Of a stretch of 64,000 nt of DNA, positions 26,681 to 35,645 are shown in pieces. The DNA is taken from positions 1 through 64,000 of the forward strand of contig JADCLS010000003.1 of NCBI GenBank assembly GCA_026702845.1, given 5' to 3'. The position numbers and the translations under genes were made by a program. This DNA comes from Candidatus Heimdallarchaeota archaeon. Its GTDB lineage: Archaea > Asgardarchaeota > Heimdallarchaeia > Heimdallarchaeales > Kariarchaeaceae. Positions within the stretch are counted from its first letter, which is position 1. Each line of letters opens with the position of its first letter. Below the pieces are notes generated by a model, which worked only from the letters and a program-made list of their open reading frames with translations, was not told the DNA's origin and did no database searches.

Positions 26681-26812
26681 TTAAGGACATACCGGTCCCG
26701 TTGATCCATCAGGCATTATGCATGCTGATCCTGTTGTTAACCCTAGAAATAGTGGTATTAATAAAACGAACCCCCGGAGGAGTAATGATCTATTGATTGC
26801 TAGTTTAAGCAT
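26681..26812 (-). CDS. Tiny membrane peptide, copy 3
   Basis: 43 residues from ATG 26812 to TAA 26681-26683. NRS near the start, hydrophobic core FVLLIPLFLGLTTGSA, then CIMPDGSTGPVCP. It is clearly related to the peptides at 17739 and 19152 (shared NRS, FVL.PL.LG, GSA, C, PDG.T and a terminal C) but lies alone between the transporter and Nudix genes, with no TPR-like gene beside it. Confidence 0.6.
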   Translation of the reverse strand: MLKLAINRSLLLRGFVLLIPLFLGLTTGSACIMPDGSTGPVCP

Positions 26813-26874
26813 ATAATCTATTGGAAATTATGTATATAAGCTTAGAAATACGATTGAGAGACAGGTGAATGTAA

Positions 26875-27264
26875 TTATTGGATCTGTGCTATAATGGGGA
26901 TATCAAGAATAGCCCATTCATACTGTGATAGATTGGTCTTATGCTCCCACTTGTACTGGTTTCCATCCTTAAGAATGATCGAATCAGAAGATGAAGAACA
27001 GCAGTATACTAACATAACCGCATGTAGATCATTGCTGAGCATGCCAGAACTCACTGCAAAAAGCTTGTCAATCTGGATCTCAAGATTTAGCTCTTCCATG
27101 ATCTCTCGTTTCAGTGCATCTTCAGGTGATTCAGCAAACTCCACTTTACCCCCTGGAAATTCCCATTTTCCAGCCTCCAGTGATGATTCCAGTGATCGCT
27201 GCACGATCAGCAGTGTATCGTTGTAAGCAATCATGCCTGCTACAACAATGATTTGATTTTGCAT
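26875..27264 (-). CDS. Nudix hydrolase, MutT-like
   Basis: 129 residues. The Nudix box is complete: GGKVEFAESPEDALKREIMEEL fits Gx5Ex7REUxEExGU except for the last glycine position, which is N. MutT-type enzymes remove pyrophosphate from oxidised or surplus nucleoside triphosphates. Short, single-domain, cytosolic. It stands next to the TnpB insertion; no operon partner is clear. Confidence 0.85.
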   Translation of the reverse strand: MQNQIIVVAGMIAYNDTLLIVQRSLESSLEAGKWEFPGGKVEFAESPEDALKREIMEELNLEIQIDKLFAVSSGMLSNDLHAVMLVYCCSSSSDSIILKDGNQYKWEHKTNLSQYEWAILDIPIIAQIQ

Positions 27265-27316
27265 TATTTCTTGATTCTTGGATCATTCCTTAAATCCTAC
27301 GAAATGAGGACAAATA

Positions 27317-27355
27317 TTAATGATGATGAGAATGACCCTGATGATCATCATGATG
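27317..27355 (-). pseudogene. Severed His-rich tail of the NifX-like gene
   Basis: Read on the minus strand this gives HHDDHQGHSHHH followed by TAA (27317-27319). The NifX-like gene at 28705-29070 now ends in CSHHHQ at the far side of the TnpB element. The two His-rich pieces are therefore the halves of one original C-terminal tail, split by the insertion. Confidence 0.75.
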
Positions 27356-27390
27356 TATAATTAGTACTCATACTTTAGAATACATAAAGT

Positions 27391-27406
27391 GTCCATTTAA
27401 ATGGAC
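27391..27406 (+). repeat. Left-end subterminal hairpin of the TnpB element
   Basis: GTCCATTTAAATGGAC is a perfect 16-base palindrome 23 bases inside the left boundary, as expected for the hairpin recognised in IS200/IS605 transposition. Confidence 0.6.
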
Positions 27407-27468
27407 AGAAATTCAGTTTTAGACCACTCTGCGAAAAAGCTTAATATGATGAATACTCAAATTATATA

Positions 27469-28689
27469 ATGCGAGTACAGAAGAACCATTTACGGGAGAA
27501 TGTGGAAGGTTTCAATACCTTCAGGCAGCTCACGAGGTTGACAAAGAATCTGTACAATGATGCTCTCTATATTCTGAGGCAGGAGTATTTCAGCAATAAT
27601 CGCGTAATCTCAGAATCTGCCCTGTTTCATCAGGTCAAGATTCTTCCCTCCTATCAATCATTATCATCAGATAATGCACAACTCACTCTGAGAATATTGA
27701 GACGTAATTTTTCATCATTTCTGGCATTATTGAGGAAGAAAAAACAGGGATTATACAAGGAAAAGGTGCATATTCCCCATTACTTGAAGTTCAATGGGCA
27801 TTTTCAGGCAGAGTTCATAACTCGTCAGCTGAAGTTGGAGGGAGATAGGATCAGAATTTCTCTTGGTAGAAGGGGAGCTGTGAGTATGGGAAAACGATAC
27901 ATCTATGTACCCGTACCCAGAAATATCAGAGATGAAAAAATCATCAATATAAGAATTATACCCAGGTTTCAAGGAAGCTATTACGAGATAGAGTATATTT
28001 ATGAGCCAATATTATCAAATCCAATTTTGGATCCATCAAAATTTTTGAGTATTGATCTGGGATTGAATAATTTTGCCACTGCAGTGAGCACAGAGGAGAC
28101 TGCCTTCATTCTTGAGGGACGTGGAATAAAAGCTTACAATCAGCTGTGGAACAAGCAGAAAGCAAAATTGCAATCGATCTATGACAAACAAGGAGTGAAA
28201 TTGGGAAGAAAGATGAGTAGACATCATATCAAACGATACAATGTGATGCGGAATTTCATGGCTCATCAGGTAAATTACATTATCCAACATTGCCTGAAGC
28301 ATGATATTGGAAACATAGTAGTGGGAGATTGGGAGGATATGAAACGTGGGTTGCGAATGAGAAGAAAAGTGACCCAGATGCTCCAGCAGATCCCATACAA
28401 GCTATTCAAGGATAAACTCAGAAGCAAATGCGAGGATTATGGAATAATCTATAAGGAAATTGACGAGAGCTATAGCTCTCAAACCTGCAGTAATTGTGGA
28501 GTGGTAAGAAAAGCCAACAGGATACACCGGGGATTATACCGTTGTAACAGCTGTGGAAGACAGAGAAATGCGGATATTAATGGAGCAATTAATATCATGA
28601 GAAAAGTAGCCCCAAAGATGCATAATCAATGGAGTAGTGGTGACATCATCTCACCGAATCGGGTGAAATTGGTAAATTTCACTGCTTGA
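27469..28689 (+). CDS. tnpB: TnpB RNA-guided nuclease
   Basis: 406 residues, full length for the family. RuvC motif I is LSIDLGLNNFAT, motif II lies in NIVVGDWEDMKRG, then the zinc ribbon CSNCGVVRKANR with CNSCGRQRNAD, where the last aspartate is RuvC motif III (DINGAINI). All catalytic acids are present, so it looks active. TnpB enzymes use an omega RNA from the right end of the element to cut DNA at the donor site. No tnpA accompanies it. A TATA-like AAGCTTAATATG (27437-27448) precedes the ATG. Confidence 0.92.
   Translation: MRVQKNHLRENVEGFNTFRQLTRLTKNLYNDALYILRQEYFSNNRVISESALFHQVKILPSYQSLSSDNAQLTLRILRRNFSSFLALLRKKKQGLYKEKVHIPHYLKFNGHFQAEFITRQLKLEGDRIRISLGRRGAVSMGKRYIYVPVPRNIRDEKIINIRIIPRFQGSYYEIEYIYEPILSNPILDPSKFLSIDLGLNNFATAVSTEETAFILEGRGIKAYNQLWNKQKAKLQSIYDKQGVKLGRKMSRHHIKRYNVMRNFMAHQVNYIIQHCLKHDIGNIVVGDWEDMKRGLRMRRKVTQMLQQIPYKLFKDKLRSKCEDYGIIYKEIDESYSSQTCSNCGVVRKANRIHRGLYRCNSCGRQRNADINGAINIMRKVAPKMHNQWSSGDIISPNRVKLVNFTA
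28651..28682 (+). ncRNA. Probable omega-RNA hairpins at the TnpB 3' end
   Basis: Two overlapping inverted repeats lie at the end of tnpB: TCACC/GGTGA (28651-28666) and GTGAAATT/AATTTCAC around GGTA (28663-28682). Omega RNAs of TnpB elements overlap the tnpB end and stop at the right element end, so this is the expected place. The RNA borders are not determinable by eye; the guide would begin at about 28690-28709. Confidence 0.45.
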
Positions 28690-28704
28690 AATAATTAGTA
28701 CTAA

Positions 28705-29070
28705 TTATTGATGATGATGTGAGCATCCCTCTGTCATCTCTGTGAGTTCCTGGTTTCTGTATTTCTCAAGCACTATGGAGATGGGTTCATCATCGATCTG
28801 ATACACTGCAATATTATGGGACTGGAATTTCGCTATGGCTTTCATACCCATCCCTATAGTGCAGATAGCATCGATACTCACTGTTTCCTTGAGAAAATCG
28901 GGTGGAGATAATGTTCCGCCAAAATGATCGCTCTCATTTGCGATAATCTCATCCTTGGAGGGATCATTAATGTCTTTAACAACATAGAATGATTTAGCCT
29001 TGCCGAAGTGGCCATATGCCTTGTCATCTCTCGAGTTTGCATTACTTATGGGAAATGCGATAGTGGTCAT
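28705..29070 (-). CDS. NifX/NafY-type iron-molybdenum cofactor-binding protein
   Basis: 121 residues, dinitrogenase iron-molybdenum cofactor biosynthesis family: IAFPISNANSRDDKAYGHFGKAKSFYVV and CTIGMGMKAIAKF. Such small proteins bind metal-sulphur clusters. The C-terminus CSHHHQ stops inside the right end of the TnpB element; the rest of the His-rich tail is at 27317-27355. The core domain is intact, so the truncated protein may still work, with fewer metal-binding histidines. Confidence 0.85.
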   Translation of the reverse strand: MTTIAFPISNANSRDDKAYGHFGKAKSFYVVKDINDPSKDEIIANESDHFGGTLSPPDFLKETVSIDAICTIGMGMKAIAKFQSHNIAVYQIDDEPISIVLEKYRNQELTEMTEGCSHHHQ

Positions 29071-29206
29071 GAGTAAGTCTTTTCCAGATTAAATAAAAGG
29101 ATATGCACTTAGGTTACCAATTTGGAAAATAGAAAAGTAATTCGCTAGTTAGAATTCATCTAGATAAGAAATACACTATAGTTTATTTATTAAAGCAAAA
29201 AACTTC

Positions 29207-30988
29207 CTACTCCAGAGGAACACCCTGTCTATTGCACCCGCGTTTCTCATAGTAGATATCAAGTGCTTCCTGTAGATCCTCTTCTGAAACAAAGGCATTG
29301 AGCCCTTTTGCCACACCTGAGGGTAGACGGTCCTCCTGTAACCTGGGAGGTAGCCGGTCTGTCGGTCTAGGTGGACCGAGTGCAGCCACATTGAACTGCC
29401 GGCAGCTTATCCAGATACGTTGGGCAATCACACGCATCTCTTCTATGGTAACCTCTCGATTGACAAATGCTGAGAAAATGCGAGCTGTATCCTCAAGATC
29501 AAGTGCAGGTTTGATTGAGTGCGTAAAATGACACATCACCAGACTATCCTTGATAATCTTGATATCCTGTTCCTCAATTAATCCGTCGATAATGGGTAGC
29601 ATACTCCTATCAGGAATATCAGTTGTTCTAGGCCAACCGCGGAGATGGCTTCCCCCCACATTTGAGGTGATGTAACTCAGACCCATCCCGAGTTTACCAC
29701 GGGGATCCCACGCAGGTAACTCTAGTCCCCGCACATTGACAGCAAATCGAGAAGTGTTGTTACCAAAAAGTTCAGCTGCCTTGCGTGTTCCCTCTGCAAG
29801 AATCTTACCTACTCCCTGTCGTAATGAAATCTTACTGATAAGATCAAGGATCTTCTCATACTCCCCGAAAGCAAGACATTCTTTATTATACGCCTCTGGA
29901 ACTAAACCTCGTTCACAGATCTCAATGAACCAGGAGATTGTTCCCCCTGTTGAGATTGAATCCAGGCCCAGCTCATTACACCTGTGATTGAGATGCAGCA
30001 GCTCATCAAGGTCATATATACCCAGATTAGATCCAAGCAGACCAAGGCTCTCGTACTCAGGATGCTGAATAGGTCTACCATTGGCCCAATGGTAATCATT
30101 TTCCAGTACATATGAACAGGCAAGTGAGCACCTGTAACATGGTTTTCGTTTTATTCTTCCCTCAAATTTCTTCTCCAGTGCAGTATGATTTATCTTCTCA
30201 GCATGCTCAAACTCAGCCGAGGAGTAGTTCCTTGTTGGTAACTGATCCCGTGCATTGGCGATGTCAAGTAACCATGATGTGCCAACTTTAGGTAGTAAAT
30301 GTCCAGAATCCCTAGATGCTTTTGCTCTCGTGTTAATCTCCTTTTCTATCTCTCTAATACTCTTATCTTTATCCAGCTTTTTGCTTCCTCTGATGATTAT
30401 TGCTTTGAGATTTTTGGATCCCATTAGCATACCTAAGCCCCCACGAGCTGCGGTACGATAGCCATCACTACAGATACTAGCAAATCTCACCTCATGTTCG
30501 CCTGCAGGCCCAATACTCATTACCTTTGCATCCACAAATCGTTCCTTCAATTTCTCCTCAGTATCAAGTGTGCTAAGTCCCCAGAGATCTGAGGCATCGT
30601 TGATACTCACAGAATCATCATCAATAAGTAGAAATGACGGTGATACACATCTGCCCTTGATAATAAGCAGATCATAACCCGCAAATTTCAATTCAGGACC
30701 TATATAGCCACCTACATGTGAATCAATGAACATATTTGATAGGGGTGATTTAGATACCATTACATGTCTACCAGCAATCGGTAAAGTCCCCTGTGCAGGT
30801 CCTGTGGATAGAATCAGTACGTTCTCACTTGAGAGAGGATCAACCTTAGGATCAACTTCCTGCATGAGATAATAGACACCCAGCCCTTTCCCGCCGATAT
30901 AACTCTCTAGGATATTACGGGGAATACGTTCCTGTGATATCTCCTCGGAGCTCAAATTTACTCGTAATAATTGTTCAGTCCATACCAC
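29207..30988 (-). CDS. aor: Tungsten-containing aldehyde:ferredoxin oxidoreductase
   Basis: 593 residues, standard AOR length. The N-terminal domain has GGKGLGVYYL and VSKSPLSNMFIDSHVGGYIGPELK; the tungstopterin-binding part has RGGLGMLMGSKNLKA. The [4Fe-4S] ligands are CYRCSLAC (about residue 285) with a fourth cysteine in LVMCHF. AOR oxidises aldehydes to acids with ferredoxin as acceptor. Reduced ferredoxin could feed the group 4 hydrogenase encoded just downstream on the other strand. No small subunit is adjacent. Confidence 0.92.
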   Translation of the reverse strand: MVWTEQLLRVNLSSEEISQERIPRNILESYIGGKGLGVYYLMQEVDPKVDPLSSENVLILSTGPAQGTLPIAGRHVMVSKSPLSNMFIDSHVGGYIGPELKFAGYDLLIIKGRCVSPSFLLIDDDSVSINDASDLWGLSTLDTEEKLKERFVDAKVMSIGPAGEHEVRFASICSDGYRTAARGGLGMLMGSKNLKAIIIRGSKKLDKDKSIREIEKEINTRAKASRDSGHLLPKVGTSWLLDIANARDQLPTRNYSSAEFEHAEKINHTALEKKFEGRIKRKPCYRCSLACSYVLENDYHWANGRPIQHPEYESLGLLGSNLGIYDLDELLHLNHRCNELGLDSISTGGTISWFIEICERGLVPEAYNKECLAFGEYEKILDLISKISLRQGVGKILAEGTRKAAELFGNNTSRFAVNVRGLELPAWDPRGKLGMGLSYITSNVGGSHLRGWPRTTDIPDRSMLPIIDGLIEEQDIKIIKDSLVMCHFTHSIKPALDLEDTARIFSAFVNREVTIEEMRVIAQRIWISCRQFNVAALGPPRPTDRLPPRLQEDRLPSGVAKGLNAFVSEEDLQEALDIYYEKRGCNRQGVPLE

Positions 30989-31500
30989 AGCTAGATGTAG
31001 ATCAAGGGGTATATTGCTGTTTCATTATAATTGTGAATAATTACTCAATCCTGAGAATATTATCTACGAATGATTTCTGTTTAGGTAACAAGGAACTAAT
31101 AGATCAAGACTGAGCAATTTGAATAATACATTCAGAACGCAGTCTGAGGCGATTCCCTAATTATTGTACTAATAGTAAAGCAAAGGGCTACGAAATCAAT
31201 ATTTCGCTGCTATGAAATTTTCGATAAAAAATATTAATGTACGAAATTCACAAATGTCCGAATGTATATATAAATAGCAAATTTTATTAACATCATATTG
31301 GCATAATATTTAACTATTTTGCATAATTCATATCAACGAATAAATAAATTATCTAAAATTATCAAGTTGTGTCTAGAAATTATTAACAATTCATGTTTAG
31401 TATACTATCTATACAATACTTCTAATATAAGGTGGGGGAAAAATAAAAGCAAATCCATGAGATGTACTAGCCTCATTGGTACATTTCGGAGGTATGAACT
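30989..31500. promoter_or_regulatory. 512-base leader and promoter region of the hydrogenase operon
   Basis: A clear TATA-type motif TGTATATATAAATAGC lies at 31263-31277, predicting transcription from about 31295 and a 5' leader near 200 bases. A short frame at 31319-31537 inside it looks spurious. The left part should also contain the AOR promoter, on the minus strand. No riboswitch was recognised. Confidence 0.55.
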
Positions 31501-31845
31501 ATTCAATTCGTTGACGGAGTTAAATATGCTCTTTTAGCCATAATCACTGTGCTCCTCTTATTCAAAGCCATAGAGAAATTTCTATCCCTATACACTGGAA
31601 TCAAGACGGAGAGGGTATCAGAAGGATACCAAGGAGGTGAACGTATGCCGGTAACCGAGAGCCGGTATGCCACAACCATCTTCCCCATCTCCATGCTGTA
31701 CTTGGTACTGCATGTTCTGGGGTTCATTGCAGCCACTATCTATGTGTTAGTTGCTGCCAATGTCAGTCCACTTAACTGGACAACATTGTTTTTTGGTATA
31801 CTCATGCTGTATACCATCATCCTAATCAGGAGAGGTATGAAGTAA
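31501..31845 (+). CDS. Complex I-like subunit A, ATT start
   Basis: About 114 residues, three membrane segments, NuoA/NDH-3 type with the conserved loop GYQGGERMPVTESRYATTIFPISML. A GTG at 31549 would remove the first transmembrane helix (QFVDGVKYALLAIITVLLL). The frame is open back to ATT 31501, seven bases after GGAGGT (31488-31493), and a TGA at 31495 blocks extension further. So ATT is the best start. It stops at TAATG, coupled to the next gene. First subunit of a membrane-bound hydrogenase complex. Confidence 0.85.
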   Translation: MQFVDGVKYALLAIITVLLLFKAIEKFLSLYTGIKTERVSEGYQGGERMPVTESRYATTIFPISMLYLVLHVLGFIAATIYVLVAANVSPLNWTTLFFGILMLYTIILIRRGMK

Positions 31846-32294
31846 TGACATTACAGGAACTTAGTGCCAAAGTATTTGTTGCTGCCTTGACTCGCTCACC
31901 ATGGGTTAGTCACATGAACGCGGGTAGCTGCAATGGCTGTGATATAGAAATAGTCGCTGCATTAACACCACGGTACGATCTAGAACGTTTTGGAATCACC
32001 TTGCAGGGGAGTCCAAGACATGCTGATGTGTTGCTCTGTACTGGATCAGTAACACGATCCATGGCACCACGACTGAGACAGATTTATGATCAGATGGCCA
32101 ATCCAAAGGTGGTTGTTGCCATTGGAGGCTGTGCCATTGATGGTGGAGTATTTCATAACTGTTACAACACCATGGGTGGAATTGATAAGGTTATTCCTGT
32201 TGATCTCTATATCCCCGGTTGTCCACCTCGTCCAGAGGCTATTGCTTTTGGAGTCTATAAATTACTGCAGAAATTGCGGGGGAACGATATTTAG
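31845..32294 (+). CDS. Hydrogenase small subunit / NuoB-like
   Basis: 149 residues. The proximal [4Fe-4S] ligands are GSCNGCDIEI (CxxC as in Mbh and Ech small subunits, rather than the CC of respiratory NuoB), a later cysteine in GGCAIDGG and PGCPPRP. It passes electrons between Fe-S clusters and the NiFe site of the following large subunit. Start overlaps the previous stop (TAATG). Confidence 0.92.
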   Translation: MTLQELSAKVFVAALTRSPWVSHMNAGSCNGCDIEIVAALTPRYDLERFGITLQGSPRHADVLLCTGSVTRSMAPRLRQIYDQMANPKVVVAIGGCAIDGGVFHNCYNTMGGIDKVIPVDLYIPGCPPRPEAIAFGVYKLLQKLRGNDI

Positions 32295-32307
32295 GAGGAT
32301 GTGAAAC

Positions 32308-34005
32308 ATGGTACTAGAATTACCCAATTTATCAAATTATCAGCAACAGGTGATGAATGATGGATCCAAAATATTCATCAGCAACCCAGATCAGTTACTC
32401 GAATTAGTAGAGATGCTCTACAATTCAGGACATACTCATCTGAGCACCATAATAGGATTTGAGGCCAATGATAAACTCTATGTAGATTATCCCATCAGTG
32501 CACCAAATGTAGGCGCAAATTCAACCAATTTTGTTAGGGTTGAACTTCCCAAGGACAATCCTGAGGTGAATAGCATTAATTCCTTCTTCCCTGGAGGAAT
32601 AGTCTATGAACAGGAGATCACTGACTTTTTAGGCATTAAATTCAAGTCTGATAAACCTCGAAATAGGTTACTACTCCCGGATACTTTTCCAGAAAACCTA
32701 TATCCACTGCGTAAGGAGTACACTTCAGCAGATATCAGGAAAACCCTAATTGATTTAGGTGTTGGGCAAGAGAAGACAACGAAATTAAAACCTCATCTTG
32801 GTCCAAATGACTACAGTATTTCTGTTGGGCCTCAGCACCCCACGCACAAAGAACCTATCCGATTTCAGTTTTATGTTGAGGGAGAGACTATTCAGGATGT
32901 GGACCTTCGTATTGGATTCAACCATCGAGGTATCGAGAAGGCCCTGGAGGATGGAAGTTGGACGCAGAATCTCTATCTGATTGAGAGGATTTGTGGAATC
33001 TGCTCTGCAGCACATCAACTGGCCTATACAGTAACTGCCGAGAAGATAGCAGGAATCATTGATGAGATCCCTGATCGTGCCCAGTGGCTTAGAGTATTGA
33101 TCTCTGAGTTGGAACGTATTCACAGTCATATACTCTGGTACGGCGTACTTGCACATGATGGTGGATATGATTATATGTTTCATGTAACCTGGCGTGATAG
33201 GGAGCTTGTCATGGATATCCTGGAAAAACTGACAGGAAACCGGGTAAACTATTCCATCGAGACCATAGGTGGTGTACGGCGAGATATTGATGAGGATACC
33301 AGAAAAAAGACATTGGAGCAGCTGAAAAAGCTTCGGGTTATGATCATTGACCATTACAATGTGTTACAAAAAGAGAAATCCTTCCTAAAGAGGATAGAGA
33401 ATATCGGGGTACTCAGTTATCAGGATGCAATCAAGATGAATGCAGTAGGACCTACAGCTCGTTCCTCTGGTGTTGATTTTGATCTCCGTAGGGATTTTCC
33501 CTATGCTGCCTACAAGGATATTCCACTTGAAGTATTCACTCGCAAAGAGGGTGATGTCATGGCAAGTATGATGGTACGATTAGATGAAACTATCGATAGT
33601 GTAGATCAGTGCATCTATATCCTGGAGAATCTACCTGCTGGAGACATCAATATCAAGGTGAAAAAGAGGCTCCCCGAAGGTACGGCCCACACACGGGTGG
33701 AGGCACCTCGAGGAGAGGATATACATTACATTAGATCTACTGGTGGAACGGGACCTGATAGACATAAGGTTCGAGCACCAACTCTAGCAAATATCACTTC
33801 ACTCCTGCATAGGTTCAAAGGAATGGAAGTCGCAGATATACCCATGATTATTAGATTAATAGATCCATGTATCGGTTGCATGGAGAGAGTGACGTTTACC
33901 GATCTACGTACAGAGAAATCCGTTGACGTAACTGGTGATATGCTTATTAGCAAAGCAAATCGAAAATACCGATTGAATAGCCCGGTGAGATTATTTGAGG
34001 TGTGA
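32308..34005 (+). CDS. Fused NuoC-NuoD-type [NiFe] hydrogenase large subunit
   Basis: 565 residues. The first 150 are NuoC-like (30 kDa subunit); the rest is the large subunit with SVGPQHPTHKEP. NiFe ligand pairs are complete: RICGIC at about 226-231 and DPCIGCMER at about 519. True complex I lacks these cysteines, so this is a real hydrogenase of group 4. The tail after DPCIGC is 40 residues, and a maturation protease closes the operon, so C-terminal processing is likely. AGGAGG precedes the ATG. Confidence 0.92.
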   Translation: MVLELPNLSNYQQQVMNDGSKIFISNPDQLLELVEMLYNSGHTHLSTIIGFEANDKLYVDYPISAPNVGANSTNFVRVELPKDNPEVNSINSFFPGGIVYEQEITDFLGIKFKSDKPRNRLLLPDTFPENLYPLRKEYTSADIRKTLIDLGVGQEKTTKLKPHLGPNDYSISVGPQHPTHKEPIRFQFYVEGETIQDVDLRIGFNHRGIEKALEDGSWTQNLYLIERICGICSAAHQLAYTVTAEKIAGIIDEIPDRAQWLRVLISELERIHSHILWYGVLAHDGGYDYMFHVTWRDRELVMDILEKLTGNRVNYSIETIGGVRRDIDEDTRKKTLEQLKKLRVMIIDHYNVLQKEKSFLKRIENIGVLSYQDAIKMNAVGPTARSSGVDFDLRRDFPYAAYKDIPLEVFTRKEGDVMASMMVRLDETIDSVDQCIYILENLPAGDINIKVKKRLPEGTAHTRVEAPRGEDIHYIRSTGGTGPDRHKVRAPTLANITSLLHRFKGMEVADIPMIIRLIDPCIGCMERVTFTDLRTEKSVDVTGDMLISKANRKYRLNSPVRLFEV

Positions 34006-35003
34006 TCAAAATGTTGTATGAATTAAGTCAATTTATTCTATTTCCCGGGGCATTATTCCTTGTAGTTATCTCAGTGATTACCATGTGGTGGGTACGGCGA
34101 GTCACAGCTCGTATGGAGGACAGAATTGGGCCTCCCTTTCTGCAACCCCTCTATGATTTTGCCAAGTTGCTTGCCAAGGAACGAGTATATCCAGATGGAG
34201 GTTCCAGATTAATCCAGCACTGGTTCCCAGTAGTACAGTTTATTGTGGCCATGCTGATGGGATTTTTCCTGCCTATTTTTTCAGATGAGGGGTTGATCTC
34301 ATTTGAGGGAGATATTTTCTTCTTCATCTTCCTGTTAGGGATTCATGGTTCAGCTGTGTTTTTCATAGGTTGGGTATCAAGAAATCCCTATGCCCAGTCA
34401 GGTGCAGGGAGAGCAGTGATGATTGAAATGTCTCTGGAGATCCCATTATCATTATCTATTGCAGGGATAGCAATCATGACTAAAACTATGCGGATTGCAG
34501 ATATGACCAAAGCGATGTCCTATGAACTCATCACTATAGAAAACGGAGCTAGTCTGATCCTGCTAATACCATGGGTCCTACTATTCCTGAATACAATAGT
34601 TGCATCCATGGGTGCCCTTGAGCTCAATCCCTTCTCAGCAGGACATGCTGAGACTGAGATTGTAGCTGGATGGATGACAGAGTTAACAGGACCTGATCTT
34701 GCTCTTGTTAAATTATCTGAATTCATCAATTTGTTCAATCTCTCAGCACTTATTGTCTGCATTTTCTTGGGTGGTCCTACCGTCTTGGATTTAGAAAATA
34801 CTTTTTTGGTAGGGTTGATTGCATTTATTCTATTCCTAGTAAAATTGCTGGTTATAGTCTTTATCATCGCATTCATCAAGACACTGAGTAGCAGATTGCG
34901 GGTGGATCAGACTACATCTGCATTATGGAAGTACCTATTACCTGTAAGTATGATAGGTGTACTCTTGGTCCTACTAATTGATGAGTATGGAGGTGTGATG
35001 TGA
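34002..35003 (+). CDS. Complex I-like subunit H
   Basis: 333 residues, about eight membrane helices, NuoH/NDH-1 type with MEDRIGPPFLQPLYDFAKLL, SGAGRAVMIEMSLEIPL and LNPFSAGHAETEIVAGW. It links the peripheral arm to the ion-pumping membrane arm at the quinone-type channel site. Overlaps the previous gene by 4 bases and the next start by one base. Confidence 0.93.
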   Translation: MIKMLYELSQFILFPGALFLVVISVITMWWVRRVTARMEDRIGPPFLQPLYDFAKLLAKERVYPDGGSRLIQHWFPVVQFIVAMLMGFFLPIFSDEGLISFEGDIFFFIFLLGIHGSAVFFIGWVSRNPYAQSGAGRAVMIEMSLEIPLSLSIAGIAIMTKTMRIADMTKAMSYELITIENGASLILLIPWVLLFLNTIVASMGALELNPFSAGHAETEIVAGWMTELTGPDLALVKLSEFINLFNLSALIVCIFLGGPTVLDLENTFLVGLIAFILFLVKLLVIVFIIAFIKTLSSRLRVDQTTSALWKYLLPVSMIGVLLVLLIDEYGGVM

Positions 35004-35389
35004 TGGCTCTGCGTAATTATTTAAAAGCTACTCGTTCAGCAGTAGGTAATCTATTAACGAAACCAAATACCGTCAAGTTCCCACTTGAGAGTGTAGAAAC
35101 CCCTGAAGGATACAGGGGAACTCCAGTTATGAATCCAGAAAATTGTACCCTATGTAAGAAATGTGAACGAGTATGCCCAACATTGGCCATTGCAATTGAG
35201 CAGATCGAGGGAGATTCGTACTCATTTACCATTGATCTGGGTAGGTGTTGCTATTGTGGTGAATGTGAGGCAGAATGCAACTTCGATTCCATCCATCTTC
35301 ATCCAACATGGATGACCTCAGAGATGGATAGGGAAAAACTCAAACGGATTGAGACTGTGGAGAAGAAACGGAGGGCAAGGAGTGATTGA
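35003..35389 (+). CDS. Complex I-like subunit I, two [4Fe-4S] ferredoxin
   Basis: 128 residues from ATG 35003, eight bases after GGAGGT (34989-34994). Two clusters: CTLCKKCERVCP and CCYCGECEAEC. NuoI type, carries electrons to the small subunit. Basic C-terminal tail. Confidence 0.93.
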   Translation: MALRNYLKATRSAVGNLLTKPNTVKFPLESVETPEGYRGTPVMNPENCTLCKKCERVCPTLAIAIEQIEGDSYSFTIDLGRCCYCGECEAECNFDSIHLHPTWMTSEMDREKLKRIETVEKKRRARSD

Positions 35390-35390
35390 T

Positions 35391-35645
35391 ATGGATCTGA
35401 TTATTTTTGTCCTTATGATTCTAGCAATTACCTCGGCATTTTTTGCCTTGGAGTTTGATAAACGTATCTATGCAATTATCAGTCTTGAGGTTTCCACGAT
35501 CAGTATCGGCTTGATATTGATGTATATCAATGCCATATATGCGGGGTTATTTCACCTGTTAATCTATACAGGTGTACTCACGGTACTCTTTGCAGCTAGT
35601 GCGAATTTTCTGGAGTATAAAGAGGAGGCGGTACTAGATGGATAA
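35391..35645 (+). CDS. Complex I-like subunit J, N-terminal part
   Basis: 84 residues from ATG 35391 (AGGAG eight bases upstream); the longer frame from 35349 overlaps subunit I. Two to three helices, with YAGLFHLLIYTGVLTVLF, the NuoJ signature containing the pi-bulge tyrosine. NuoJ is split into two genes here, as in Mbh-type hydrogenases. Overlaps the following gene by 8 bases. Confidence 0.85.
   Translation: MDLIIFVLMILAITSAFFALEFDKRIYAIISLEVSTISIGLILMYINAIYAGLFHLLIYTGVLTVLFAASANFLEYKEEAVLDG

Larger units (their letters stand above)
27357..28708 (+). mobile_element. IS605-type TnpB-only element
   Basis: The element carries tnpB but no tnpA. The left end is ATAATTAGTACT (27357-27368), also present at the right end within a perfect 18-base palindrome (28691-28708). 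A perfect 16-base palindrome GTCCATTTAAATGGAC (27391-27406) near the left end fits the hairpin bound by Y1 transposases. It sits inside the His-rich tail of the NifX-like gene. Mobilisation would need a transposase supplied elsewhere in the genome. Confidence 0.7.

Noticed and set aside
31319..31537. 72-residue frame in the hydrogenase leader
   Set aside because: No ribosome site, no recognisable pattern, and it overlaps the ATT start region of subunit A.
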